Of a DNA stretch of 64,000 bases, positions 47,470 through 58,064 are shown piece after piece. Origin of the DNA: Thereva unica. Its lineage: Eukaryota; Arthropoda; Insecta; Diptera; Therevidae. Below the pieces are notes generated by a model. The model did not search any database. It was not told the origin of the DNA and worked only from the letters and a program-made list of their open reading frames with translations. Numbering within the stretch: position 1 is the first letter of the stretch; the number at the start of each line of letters is the position of its first letter. Both the position numbers and the translations under genes were made by a program. The DNA lies in the NCBI GenBank assembly GCA_949987705.1, contig OX465281.1, positions 188,777,112-188,841,111 on the forward strand. Reading direction: 5' to 3'.

Positions 47470-48246
47470 TTTAGTGCCGCAGATAAAATAATAATATTGG
47501 TTTTCAGACTCCAGTTACACACAGTAGTGTACTGCCTAAGCCAACCCAAAATGATGAAAATTGGACTAGAATTTTCGCAACATCAAAGTTGTCCGCTTGT
47601 GGTTTCTGCGATATTTTTCGGGTCGCGAGAGTAAAGTTGTTAACAATTGCAATTCTATTTTTGATCGGGACTTTCAGTGATCAATGCTGCATTTATGTGA
47701 AAAGTTTTAACTCAAAAAGTAAATAAATAAATAAAAAGAAACAAAACATCAACAAAGTAGTGACATTGCGCATTGCATTATTTTTTTCTAACAATTTTAT
47801 GGTTTTTTCCTTGCTATTGTTGCCAACTTTTCTGTTGTATTTGTTGTTAGATGAAAAGTGATTGCTACTGACGTTAGCGTTGCAGCTCAAGCGTTAGCGT
47901 GTATTGTTCTCACTTATCCGTTCATATGTTATTATTGCAAAAAAATAAAAAAAAATAAGTAATTTTTGTGTGTTACAAAAGTTTATAAAGTTGTGTTAGT
48001 GTAATTCTTTATTGCTTAAAAAAAAATTGCACAAAAATCAGAAGAATTAAAAAAAAGAAGGCAAATAAACCTGAGGCATTGGTAACAAGTAGTGTGCTAC
48101 AGGAAGATTTATACAACAACAACATAAAATATATAATGGATAAAGAAGTAGCGATTGTTGAAACGTTATTGAAGTGTGATTGCAAGTAAATTGTTTGGTG
48201 TTAGATAATACGCTGCCGACCAAATCCAAAAAGAAGGAAAATTGTA
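47470..48246 (+). other. Possible non-coding 5' exon of a host gene
   Basis: The A-rich, CA-rich style (TACAACAACAACATAAAATA, GCACAAAAATCAG) and the end at ATTGTAG followed by GTAAATTG resemble long 5' leader exons of insect genes with a donor site at about 48246. No coding sequence is proposed. This is a weak, composition-based call. Confidence 0.25.
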
Positions 48247-48660
48247 GGTAAATTGTTTTTTATTTTAATTTATTTTCTTTGTCATAAACGGAAATTATTT
48301 TGCTTCGTTTTGTTTGTTTCAAAAAAAAAAAAAAACTAAATAAATAAAATTGAAAGTAACATGGAAAAATCCTCAAATTTATTGATAAAGTAATGATATC
48401 AGGAATATTAAAAACATGCTCTATAAGTGAATAAATCGTATATAGGTTTTGTTAAACGTGCTTTTTAGTAAAAATAAAGAAACTACCCACCTTAGTCCTA
48501 GATGGTCGTTGATGATTTACCTCCGATTGTTTCATCCATCCAAAGGCGTATAGACCAAATCGCGCCTTGGCCTTCTCTAGAGCGTTTAATTCAATAGTTC
48601 CTTGCAGCAAATCTCGCGGATGCTCAGCATTGCTTCTGCGTCAACCATCACAGTGTCTAT

Positions 48661-49678
48661 TAGAGATGCACCGAATGTTCGGCCGAATATTCGTATTCGG
48701 TATAATCGGCGTATTTTTTAATGTTCGTATTCGGCCGAATATTCGGTTAGTTTGCCGAATAATTACCGAAAATTTAAATAGTATTACTTTAAGAGTTACA
48801 TATGTTAAAGAGGCTTTATTCTGGAATGGTACATAGGTAGTATTTGTAAATGAAACAAACACTTCTTTGTGTAACCATAGATATTTATTCACAAAATCAA
48901 AAATTAAAAAAATTGAGAGTCACAAGAGGGTCGACAGAAATGAGAACGATTTAAAAGTAGTTTGCAACTACCTACCTGCGTGCGAGTGTTCTTGTCGGTT
49001 GGAAGCAATATCAAGCTGGTGACAGGCAAGCGTACCTGTGTTGCATTCAGCGGTTCCATGAATGTCCACCAACACCTAATATACGTCCCGGCTTTTAACA
49101 TAACCCAAAAATCTAAGTAACTAGTGTACAGACTCAAACAGAACCAATTCATTCCGTCCGCTCCGCACGTTTTTTCTTTGTTATTTTTGACGTTCCGTCC
49201 GCTTGATTGTGGCTACCGCTCCGTTTGTCTCATAGAAAGTTTATGGAAATGTCAAATTTCCTTTTAAAAATGGACGGAACGGATTGGTTCTATTTGAGCC
49301 TTATGATTGTGTGTGCTATGTCGAATGCGACAGAAAAACTGGAAAGTAGACGGACATTTGTCCTGCATATATTCCATTCTCGGAATATTCCGTCAAATCG
49401 AATTTGAATTCATGCACTTGTGATTTCCCCACCATTCTTGCTTTAGTACATTATTTTTGGGCGATAACTATCACGCGGGAAATTTAAATAAAAAAAAGAC
49501 TGACTGAAGCGGTGGGCGAACGCTGCTACTTGCAAAGCGCTTCGCTAACGGATATGAACCTGTTTACTGCGCAAAAATGAACCGAATAATTCGGCCGAAT
49601 GTTCGGTTTGGTACAATTGTGACCGAATATTCTGCCGAATATTCGTATTCGGTCGAATCCATATTCGGCGCATCTCTA
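48661..49678. mobile_element. hAT-type element, 1018 bp, 8-bp target duplication
   Basis: TAGAGATGCACCGAATGTTC at the left and GAATATGG-x-like TCGGCGCATCTCTA at the right are inverted ends, followed by tandem ATTCGG/CCGAAT motifs. GTGTCTAT is duplicated exactly at 48653-48660 and 49679-49686, and removing the element rejoins the LINE reading. There is no transposase ORF, so it is non-autonomous. A smaller foldback element lies inside. Confidence 0.9.
49135..49300. mobile_element. Small foldback element nested in the hAT
   Basis: CAGAACCAATTCATTCCGTC and GGACGGAACGGATTGGTTCT are inverted with small differences, and CTCAAA/TTTGAG extends the pairing. Its centre (GCTTGATTGTGGCTACCGCT) is shared with 23404-23520. 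Confidence 0.6.
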
Positions 49679-50830
49679 GTGTCTATTCATTCTCTCCTGG
49701 ATGTAGCTACTGGTATCATCAACATCAGGAGCTCCACAGCCTATTGTTGGCCATGTATTCATCCAGCATTCGCCTCCATGATTCTCGATCCCTGGCCCGA
49801 CTTTTCCAGTTCTTATATCCAACTGTTTCAAGTCATCCTCGACGTCATCTATGTATCTTTTCTTAGGGCGACCTGGTCTCCGTTTTCCTGGCGGTACTTT
49901 CCTCAGCACTATCTTTGTCGGGTTCCGTTCCCCACCTCATTGGACATGATCACTCCATCGTACTCTGCATATTTTGATCACTTTAACAACGTTTGGAATC
50001 TTACTGATTTCATACAACTCTGAGTTGTATCTTCTCCTCCAAACGTTATCAACCTGTATTCCTTTGTAGATCGAACGAAAGATTTTCCTTTCAAGTCTTC
50101 CTACCAATGCTTCGTGTGTGTTTTTAAATGTCGTGTGTGTTTGTAATGTGTTGTGTAAACTGCCAATTTTATCTTCCTTGAAAAATTTCAGTACGTCAGG
50201 TGCTTGCGTAGACCAAAGTAGCATTTATTACCCAGTGCTATTCGTCTTCTGATTTCGGCCGATGTATCTCCTTTTGTTATAATCGTAGCTAGATGTACGA
50301 ACCCATCCACTGCTTCTATATTTTCTCTGCTATTTCTGGCGTTTTTTGCACACATACTTTGTTTTGTGCTCGTTTATTTCGAACCCGATTTTATAAAGTG
50401 CTCAAGTGCTACAAAGTTCTCCTTCATGTTCTCAAATGATCTTCCAAGGATAGCAATATCGTCGGCAAAGGCTAATATTTGCACGGACCTATGTATCAAA
50501 GATACACCCTGTTGTGTTAATCGATGAATCTTTTACTGCAGGAGAGGGCGTCACCTTGCTTTAATCCTCTATTTGTGGGGATTATTCACCATAAATTCTG
50601 ACCTTACACCTTGCATCTTTTAACGAGCTTTTTATCAGTTCTACAAGGTGTTTTTGTATTCCGAGTTGTTCCATGGCATCAAATAACTCATTACGGTTCA
50701 CACTATCGTAAGCATATTTATCAGAGTCTATATTTGCGCCGCGGTATGCTCTCACTTCCAGCAGATTGTATTGATGGCGTCCGTCTATAAGGACATGATC
50801 AATTAAGCATCCTACGATATCTTAGGGAAA

Positions 50831-53599
50831 ATCCAAGATAGGGTATATTGAATGTTCGTTCATACTTTCGCATCCTATCGAATATCAGCCCTATCGTTCG
50901 ATACCATTTTGTTATTATTCAACGAGCTCCATAATTTCGGTTCATAGAAGGATATCCCTGGCCGTGTTTTTTTAATAAACTGGGTTTTGAGTTCATTAAA
51001 AAAACGGCAAGGGGAATTTTGCAAAACCTCAACTGAATCTATCTTCAGAGTATTTATCATAAATAGCTGTTGCCTTGGTGATATTCAATTCAAAGTTTGG
51101 TTTCGTAAATATTTAGACACATGAGGATATTGTCTAGGGCACAGAGAATGCGCTTCACAAATTAGTCTTTTACCCTCAGAATCCACTGGATTATTTGGTA
51201 TCACTGTCTAGTGATAAAACGTTTAAAGAATATCAATTCGGAAAATATCTGAAAATGTTTACCATATAGATTTCCACCATAGAAGAGAAAAACGCATAGT
51301 TTATTTGTTATTTAAATCAATTTAATGTATAAAATAAGTTGGAAAATATATATTTTAATTTATACTGTCTGCTTGCGGCAACAAACAAGGTAACTTGAAC
51401 CATTAGTTGCTTTTAAAAGAACTAAAATAAAATAATTAAAATGAGACGTTGTTCTTTCAAAACTTTTCCCACAATTTGTCCGACAGTTGTGGTATTTTCA
51501 AACCCTTCTCAGATTACTGTATCCTGTAGTAAGCGCCTTTACTTCTCCCTTTCTGTAATATACATATATTAAATGAGTTTTTAAAAAACTAGTCATCCCG
51601 ATACTTACTAATTTCTGTTTTCCATTATGTCACACAAAATTCACAAAATTAAAATGACATTTCTCCTTCGATTTGAAGTTGGCCGCATTCGGGAAAGCAG
51701 GGAAATTTTAAAATTTCCCAGTAACCTCGATAGAGACCCAGATAGACCCCGATAAAACCTGGGTTTTCGGATTTGTATGGCGAAGAACCAGCCAGTTCAT
51801 TAAAAAAACACGGCCCCTATCGCTCTAAATTTGATCAACGTGATAATTTACAGCCTCATCGGATTTCATTTTGACTATGCCAGGAATTTCGGAGAACGCG
51901 CACTTCCATTTGATGATTGGCGGGACAAGCTCAGCCGAGTACTCTAAAAGTTTTTGACAGGTGATATATGTACATACACATATGTATGTGTGGCCCGATT
52001 ATTCTGATGGAAAACAATATCCTACGATTAAGAGGTCTCGAACGTTTCTGTATGATTAATTATTTCACAATAAGGAAATTCCCACGCTCCAAAAACCCCA
52101 TCCACCCACGATTATTCACTATTCAGTGGATTAACACCGTCTAAATAAAAATAAAATATTATTTTTAATGTAGCGACTGTAAATTCATTGGATTCATTCA
52201 AACTAATTTCCATAATGGTATTTCCCATAGATGCAAAAACTAAACCTTTTTTAATGCGAACCTGATGAAATTTTATGGAAATGAACAATTTGGGGAAGTG
52301 GCCAGAGCTAACCATAGATTTGAAAGCTGTTTAAAGTCATTACAACGGGAAGTGCGCATTTTAGTTCATCAAGTCATTCATTCTTTGCAGTTTTTATTTT
52401 ATTTTCTCCAAATTTTATAAACATTTTATTGCGTAAACATTCGACGTATTTCGACTCTTTTCAATTCAATGACAATTTCTCAAATAAAAATGTATTCCAA
52501 GAATTGCAAACGTCCACAGAATTTAACAAAATCATAAAATATAAAAATGGTGATGATAAGCTTAGAAGCCGTGTAATTATCGACAGTATGCATCCTAATT
52601 CATTGTTTGCTTTCTTGATAGGATCCTAAAAAATACGACACCTGTAAAATCTCACCACAAAGAATTACCTTCGCCTGGTGGATTTCTACTTTCTGTGTCT
52701 TCTGAGGCAAATCATCAGAGCGTTTGAGAGCGTATGCCGCAAATGTAAAGTTTAATTCAACTTGTTGTAAAATCCCGAAAACATAATCAAAAAGGCCAAT
52801 TTTTTTAGAATGAATATCAATTGCTTAATGGAATAGCTAAGAATAACTCGAGTACTATATAAATGATAAGCGCCATCTATTTGTCTCGACATCACAACCT
52901 GTCATGTCAAATTAACATTTTTTTTTCACCATTTTTGTCTGCCTTTTTATATTTTGATTTATTCAAGTTAAAAAAAGATTTACTTACATACGTGATCATG
53001 TTCTAGTGATTCATTCTCGTACTGGTTATTTCCGAATCATTTTTGCTGACATGGTACTGTACTTTACGAGGTACGTTTTAGGGCTTTAGATATTTTGTTT
53101 TACCTCAAATATTCAGTGTTTTCGTTATTTCTTTTTTAAACATTCTTATAACTGTATTGTAACAGTATAATTGCATATGGGGCAGCCCTGGACCTCTTGT
53201 TTTATTGTTGGATTATATACTGTATAATTTATATAAAAATATTTGCTTTGTTATTCGTTGTAAATCCAATGTAGTTTCCCTTAAAATTTACAACTTTGTA
53301 ATCAAATGCTCCCTTGAATTCTCCTTGTTAACTCAAATTACTATTTTCTTAGGCGTGCATTGGGGTGTTTGTTTACATGATTCAAATTAATGTAATTTAT
53401 TATGCTCAGCAAAGTCTTCGAAGCATTAGTTTCGATTGAGTACACTGAATTTTCAAATTGTCCCAGTATGGATTACTCTCCTAGATTTTTAATATTTTAC
53501 AACCTCTGCAACACAAACAACAATTTCAAAGCATTTTGGTTCGTATTTTTAAGCAATTGTAGCATCGACGTCCGACGTTCACAGCCGGATCGGCCAAGC
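50831..53599. other. No gene recognised; inverted repeat pair at 50.97 and 51.80 kb
   Basis: ATTAAAAAAACACGGCC near 51797 is the reverse complement of GGCCGTGTTTTTTTAAT near 50970, with CCTATCG-type sequences nearby, suggesting two copies of an unidentified repeat. I see no coding region. Confidence 0.4.
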
Positions 53600-54170
53600 A
53601 ACAGCAACATTCGCCTCGCTCAAGTGGTGCATATGGAAACGAGCAAATATTTCCATCAAAACAAAAGTACGCCTTTACCGATCCTTCCGATTCTTCTTTA
53701 TGGATCTGAAACGTGGAAACTGCTCAAACTGAACGTTAAGAAGCTCGAGATCTTCCAAATGCGATGATTTAGGCAGGTGTCTTACTAAGCGATCGCCTTC
53801 AAAACGAGACAGTCAGACAAAGATGTGATCAGACACTGATCGAAGAAGAAAGACAAAAACGTCGACTACGGTGGTTTGGACATGTTTGCCAAATGATTAA
53901 TGACCGCTTGCCACGTAAACTTTTCTGGCGGGACCATCCAAGAGAATTCAGCGGTCGGCACCGAAGAAAACCTGGCTAAAGAATGTCGAGGGTGACCTAG
54001 AGAATCAACGGTTATCAGTTACCGAAGCTCGAGACGTCGCCAAAAACGGCAAGAATGGAAACGAATTGTGAATAGAGTTCGAGACTCAGTGGCACCGACA
54101 GCAGCGTATCCGTTGTGGGGACGTCCCTCTCAGACCGCCACCTAACGGATCAAAGAAGAAGAAGAAGTAG
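53600..54170 (+). pseudogene. LINE ORF2 C-terminus with (AAG)n tail
   Basis: PILLYGSETWKLLKLNVKKL ends a frame at 53767. After a frame change come LQNETVRQRCDQTLIEEE and RRLRWFGHVCQMINDRLPRK, the usual C-terminal end of RTE-like RT proteins (LLYG-x-E-W and W-x-GH-x-x-RM). The 3' UTR ends CACCTAACGGATCAAAGAAG with more AAG units at about 54155-54170. At least two frame breaks are present. Confidence 0.8.
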
Positions 54171-54384
54171 CAATTGTCTGTCGGGAATTGTTCGAATTTA
54201 GTTTGGATATTAAGAGGGGTTGCAGTTCTTCTCTCGCAATACTTCGAGGACCCTTGTAACCTCTGCAAGGTTGTCCGCAATTTTTGCTAATCTACCTGCG
54301 GCTTGGTCTATGTTGACTGCAAAAATTGCTTGAATTTGCGGGGAAGACGTTACGGCCAGATAATTTGTGGCTAGAACTTCCGCA

Positions 54385-54690
54385 TATACTACGACGAGTT
54401 GAAACCATCATTAAAGAAGTTTGTGTCACCCTGAAAACTATGCGGTCTTGCTTCCATTCGTGAAGGGATGTGGACTCCGTAGTTCCTCGTAAAATTTATT
54501 TCGGGTATGCAGAACTCCAGAAGTTTGGATCTTATACCTCCTTGTAAAGAGGACCAGTTCCGTTTTAATGGCTGATGGCGGGTGGCAGTCCAGCTTGAAA
54601 GGGTTTGTAAAGCCGCCTCCATGAGATCACCGAGGACTTGAGGAAAATTGTCATGCATGCGTCGCAACATTTTTTCATAGTTACGAGTTA
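54385..54690 (-). pseudogene. R1/I-type LINE RT fragment (same family as 18.9 kb)
   Basis: The minus strand reads DLMEAALQTLSSWTA, then IKTELVLFTRRYKIQ (an NPSKTELVLFTRKYK-like RT motif), then FCIPEINFTRNYGVHIPSR followed by RPHSFQGDTNFF, the junction to RNase H. The last part is nearly identical in protein to the 18.9-kb copy. Frames change at least twice, and the thumb between the second and third pieces is deleted. Confidence 0.75.
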
Positions 54691-54904
54691 CGACCCATAG
54701 GAGCAGGAAAGTACTCTCCTTGCGGAGTGCCTCTATTTACGGCCCTTGGGACCGAACTGTCACCTAGGACCGAACTCACCATCCTGCCAGTCAGCATTTT
54801 GTGGATGAGAGACACCAACTATGCTTCGATCGTCTGTTCTATCAATGTTTTTAAAACATTTTTTTTTTTTTTTTTTCTCACTCTTTTCCAACTTGAATTT
54901 ACGA

Positions 54905-55365
54905 CACACAGCTAATTGTATTCTACTTATCATAATCATTCATTTGATACACATATCGAGGGGGTGTACAGTAAAAGGTTATGGGCCATTTTGTGGTGGC
55001 CGCCATATTGGATTGAAAATGACGTCGCATAGCTTACTGTATTCTATTCGTCATTCTCTTCTATTTGATATCCATGGCTTGGTGTTCCGCCATTTTTTGG
55101 TGGGCGTCATATTAGATTGAAAATGACGTCGCATAGCTTACTGTATTCTACTCGTCATACTCTTCCATTTAATACCCATGTTGGGGCGTTGTAAAGAAAA
55201 AGGTAATCCGCCATTTTGTGGTGTTACTATATTCCATTATCCTCAAAACCAAAGATTTGTGCCAAATGTGAGCACTACAGGATATCGGAACATGGACGAA
55301 AAATGGATCGCAAGATTCGACCCCAGAAATATTCGCCATTTTATGGTGGCCGCCATATTGGATGT
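54905..55365 (+). repeat. Tandem repeat, about 110-bp unit with CCGCCATTTT
   Basis: GATTGAAAATGACGTCGCAT followed by AGCTTACTGTATTCTA, CGTCAT, ATTTGATA-x-CCATG and CCGCCATTTT-x-TGGTGG repeats at about 54918, 55011 and 55123. Two further CGCCATTTT-x-TGG blocks at about 55209 and 55334 are separated by unrelated sequence. It is related, in reverse orientation, to 38.56-38.85 kb. Confidence 0.75.
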
Positions 55366-55611
55366 ACCACAAAATTGGCCTCTTGATATAGGCGTAAACT
55401 CACTTTCACCTCCCGTTGACTCTTCTTTGTCAGATGACACTGTTAAATCTACCGCCCTTCTCTTCATATGATTGTTTTTGTGGTCACCAATTTGAGAGGT
55501 CGTAGTTCCACCACTCTTGAGGTTAGCCGTTCCTACAGCGTCTGGACCTGTAAAGCTTCAAGATACAAGCGATAGCGCCACAAACATTTTCAGAATCCCT
55601 GTGATTTAACC

Positions 55612-55803
55612 ATAGTTTACAACCCAAAGTCAACGCGAAAGTGCACTTTGAAGCTCTTTTGTCGAACAGAAATTCGCGTGCGTTTTTCTCTGTGGTACGA
55701 AAACTTCAGAACTTTCGTGAACAGAGAAAAAGCATATAAATTTCTGTTGCTATAAACGAGCTTCAAAGTGCAAATTTCGCGTTGACTTTGCGATGTAAAC
55801 TGG
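55612..55803. mobile_element. MITE or foldback, about 192 bp
   Basis: AGTTTACAACCCAAAGTCAA and TTGACTTTGCGATGTAAACT are inverted with two mismatches. The pairing continues through CGCGAA and GAAGCTC/GAGCTTC blocks. It is non-coding, without a clear target duplication. Confidence 0.75.
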
Positions 55804-56566
55804 GCTTTACACTCGAGTAAACTTTTCTCTAGATACACTCATTTACATTTGCAACTGAACTCTTACTTACTTCTGCTTAGAGTGGTTTTCCCAGTAGCAC
55901 TGTACAGTGTTTTATATAGTAATTTGTGCAGTACTCTCCTTCTGGATAGTGTTTACTAAGTAAAAGGTACTTTGTTACAGATCGTTCGAAATACCCTGTT
56001 TTACCGCTTTCACAATAAAAGTTCTTATCAATATACCCCAAAAGCACACTCCAATAAAAAAGCGGAACACCAATAAAACCATTTTCGTACTAATATTCAT
56101 AACCAAACAATAAAACCCCCACTTCTTCCGAAAATCAAACAAACCTCAAAAACACTTAATAACACAAAGTTGCGATCGTCGGCGGTATTTTTTCTTGATT
56201 TATTCAAAACGTTAGCAGCCAAAGACTTGATATTTGCATTGCAAAACAACACCAGCAGACGTTAAATTACCTGTGAAGCATCTCACCTGACAACTGCCAC
56301 CTACTCCTCTTCACAGTGACATTTCGCACCGCGAGTAACACTCTAGTTTCTTTGCTGTTTTGCTTTTCTTTTCGTCTCAGTTTTGGGAAAGCATGTCACC
56401 CTTGCCTCTGCACAGTGATCACGTCTGCACATCGACATCAGGAACAAATCTAGAAAATTGCCAATTAGTTAATCTGTTACAAGCGATTTTGCGTGTGTTT
56501 TTGCTGTGATAACCGCTCGTCACATCACCAGATTACTGAAGACTAGGCACCACATGTAACACTTAC
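55804..56566. other. No gene recognised
   Basis: A pyrimidine-rich tract ending TTTTCGTCTCAG at about 56383 would be a good plus-strand splice acceptor, but no exon after it can be supported. Confidence 0.3.
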
Positions 56567-56664
56567 CTTCTTCGCCTGGGCTCGGGTTACCACAATGGCA
56601 GAGCGCTGCTGGCTTATGATGATTCTTCTTGGCTTGTCGCATGTGAGAGCTGCAGTTACAAATG
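56567..56664 (-). other. Candidate 98-bp host exon, minus strand
   Basis: On the minus strand a strong acceptor (TTTTTCCTCCTCAG) is followed by 98 nt and a strong donor (GCGAAGAAG|GTAAGT). Two of three frames are open, for example FVTAALTCDKPRRIIISQQ and ICNCSSHMRQAKKNHHKPAA, and neither is recognised. The opposite strand competes: an ATG at 56595 in good context begins MAERCWLMMILLGLSHVRAA, a model signal peptide. Only one strand is likely to be real. Confidence 0.35.
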
Positions 56665-57879
56665 CTGAGGAGGAAAAAGCCACAAACTAGAAACTAGGGT
56701 TCGTAAAACGTCCAATCCATCATTGCGTCACTTGTCGTGTTGGTCGTGTACCGCGCTGTTGACTTTTGCTGTCATCAGCTGGAAAATTTGTTGCTGTAGT
56801 CTCTGCTCGAATTTCGTGGCGTGTTAAAAACTTTCTAACAAGATGACAAACAAAAAACTCAAGATTAGCCACCTTCGTTTCATTGCATTTAAAGTAGTAA
56901 CCTCAGAACAGAATTGAGGGCTTCTTCAATGCGGTTTCATTTCGAACGGGGAAAAAAGTTGGAAAGCAAAAGTAGTTCATGTTGTTTTTTGTATCTTCTC
57001 GTTTTTTATTTGGATTTGAATCGTCCGATCGGTTGTTTGTTTCTGTTGCTGCTGAAAAATGGCTAACCCCGGTGATTATATGCTGGGTGGGTCTTAAGCC
57101 AGCACTTAAACCGCTTAATGAAAGTCTATTCGATATCATAAAGTTCTACTTGTTGAACTGCTGACTTGCCGTCTGATTGGGGCTGGGTGATCTTACACAT
57201 GATCGTCAGCGGCTCGAAGAGATAATATCAGTGTAATTAGCATAAACTGTGGGAGACGAAAACTTTTATTTCAGTGTCAAACCGGTCTTTTATTATAGTA
57301 TCTAGATTTTTTTGTGTGCTCAATAATAACTGTTAATATTCTGTGCTCTCTTAAATGCCGTAGCTTCTGTTTGGATGTTTGGAGAAAGATTTCGTTCTAA
57401 ATTTATTTCGAGAAATTGTCAGTATATGCTTATGACTCTTACATTTTCTTATAAAAATGCAACGCACTAATTCCAGTAGTAAACACATATTTGATTCGGA
57501 AAGAAATTGGATTCAGCGTCATCTTTCATGGTAGGAACGCCAATCTGAAAAACAATTCAAGACATTCATTTAAGCGCGTTGCAAATGGTCGAACATTTTT
57601 CTATTAGTGAGAATATATTATTAATAAACCTATAAAAACTGGATCTAGTGTAAATAGATGTGGAAGCTTGTTACTCTTGGCACTCTATGTTATGGACTAG
57701 ACAACTTGTAACTTCAAACTAAAAGTGATGCAATTTCTATCTAAATTGCAATTTTTCATACACACAGTAGTGCCACATAATGCAGATGTACATAGTACTA
57801 TAGTAACGTGTGTGAGTCGGGAAAACCCTGAATATGATAAATATTTTGAGCTGGATCAAAAATTTTCGAGGATGCTTTA
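56665..57879. other. No gene recognised
   Basis: Mixed-composition sequence. ORFs at 56903-57164 on both strands overlap and have no known domain. Confidence 0.35.
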
Positions 57880-58064
57880 CACGGCGTTAGAATTTTTCTT
57901 TCTTTCTTCAATATGCTCCTTCAATTCCTCTCTCAAGGGCTCTCCTCCAAGTTGTTCTAGGTCTTCCGAATCGATGAGTTCTTCGCGGATTCCAGTCAAG
58001 GGCCTGTTTGGCTAGATTTTCGTTTTCGTGTCGTAAGGTGTGGCCAATCCAATTCCAGTTTCCG
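57880..58064 (-). pseudogene. LINE ORF2 C-terminal fragment (GHTLR...WNP type)
   Basis: The minus strand gives NWIGHTLRHENENLAKQALD, then WNPRRTHRFGRPRTTWRRAL and ERELKEHIE. The W-x-GH-x-LR, WNP and GRP-x-x-TWRR order is the C-terminal end of a LINE ORF2 group distinct from the others in this window. It is cut at 58064, where the next LINE begins. Confidence 0.75.

Larger units (their letters stand above)
48560..50830 (-). pseudogene. RTE-like LINE ORF2 remnant, split by a hAT
   Basis: Minus-strand pieces: NRNELFDAMEQLGIQKHLVE near 50640-50700 (after motif A), ILAFADDIAILGRSFE at about 50433-50480 (catalytic FADD intact), EHFIKSGFEINEHKTKYVC, then ERKIFRSIYKGIQVDNVWRR and RYNSELYEISKIPNVVKVIK with RVRWSDHVQ (49940-50110), then RRPGRPKKRYIDDVEDDL (49820-49885). 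The last codons, IDTVMVDAEAMLSIRE, lie beyond the hAT at about 48605-48660. Frames are broken in several places. It is a relative of the 33.6-35.1 kb copy. Confidence 0.82.

Noticed and set aside
54905..55365. CRISPR-like array
   Set aside because: Units are long, diverged and without unique spacers of regular length, and the context is eukaryotic.
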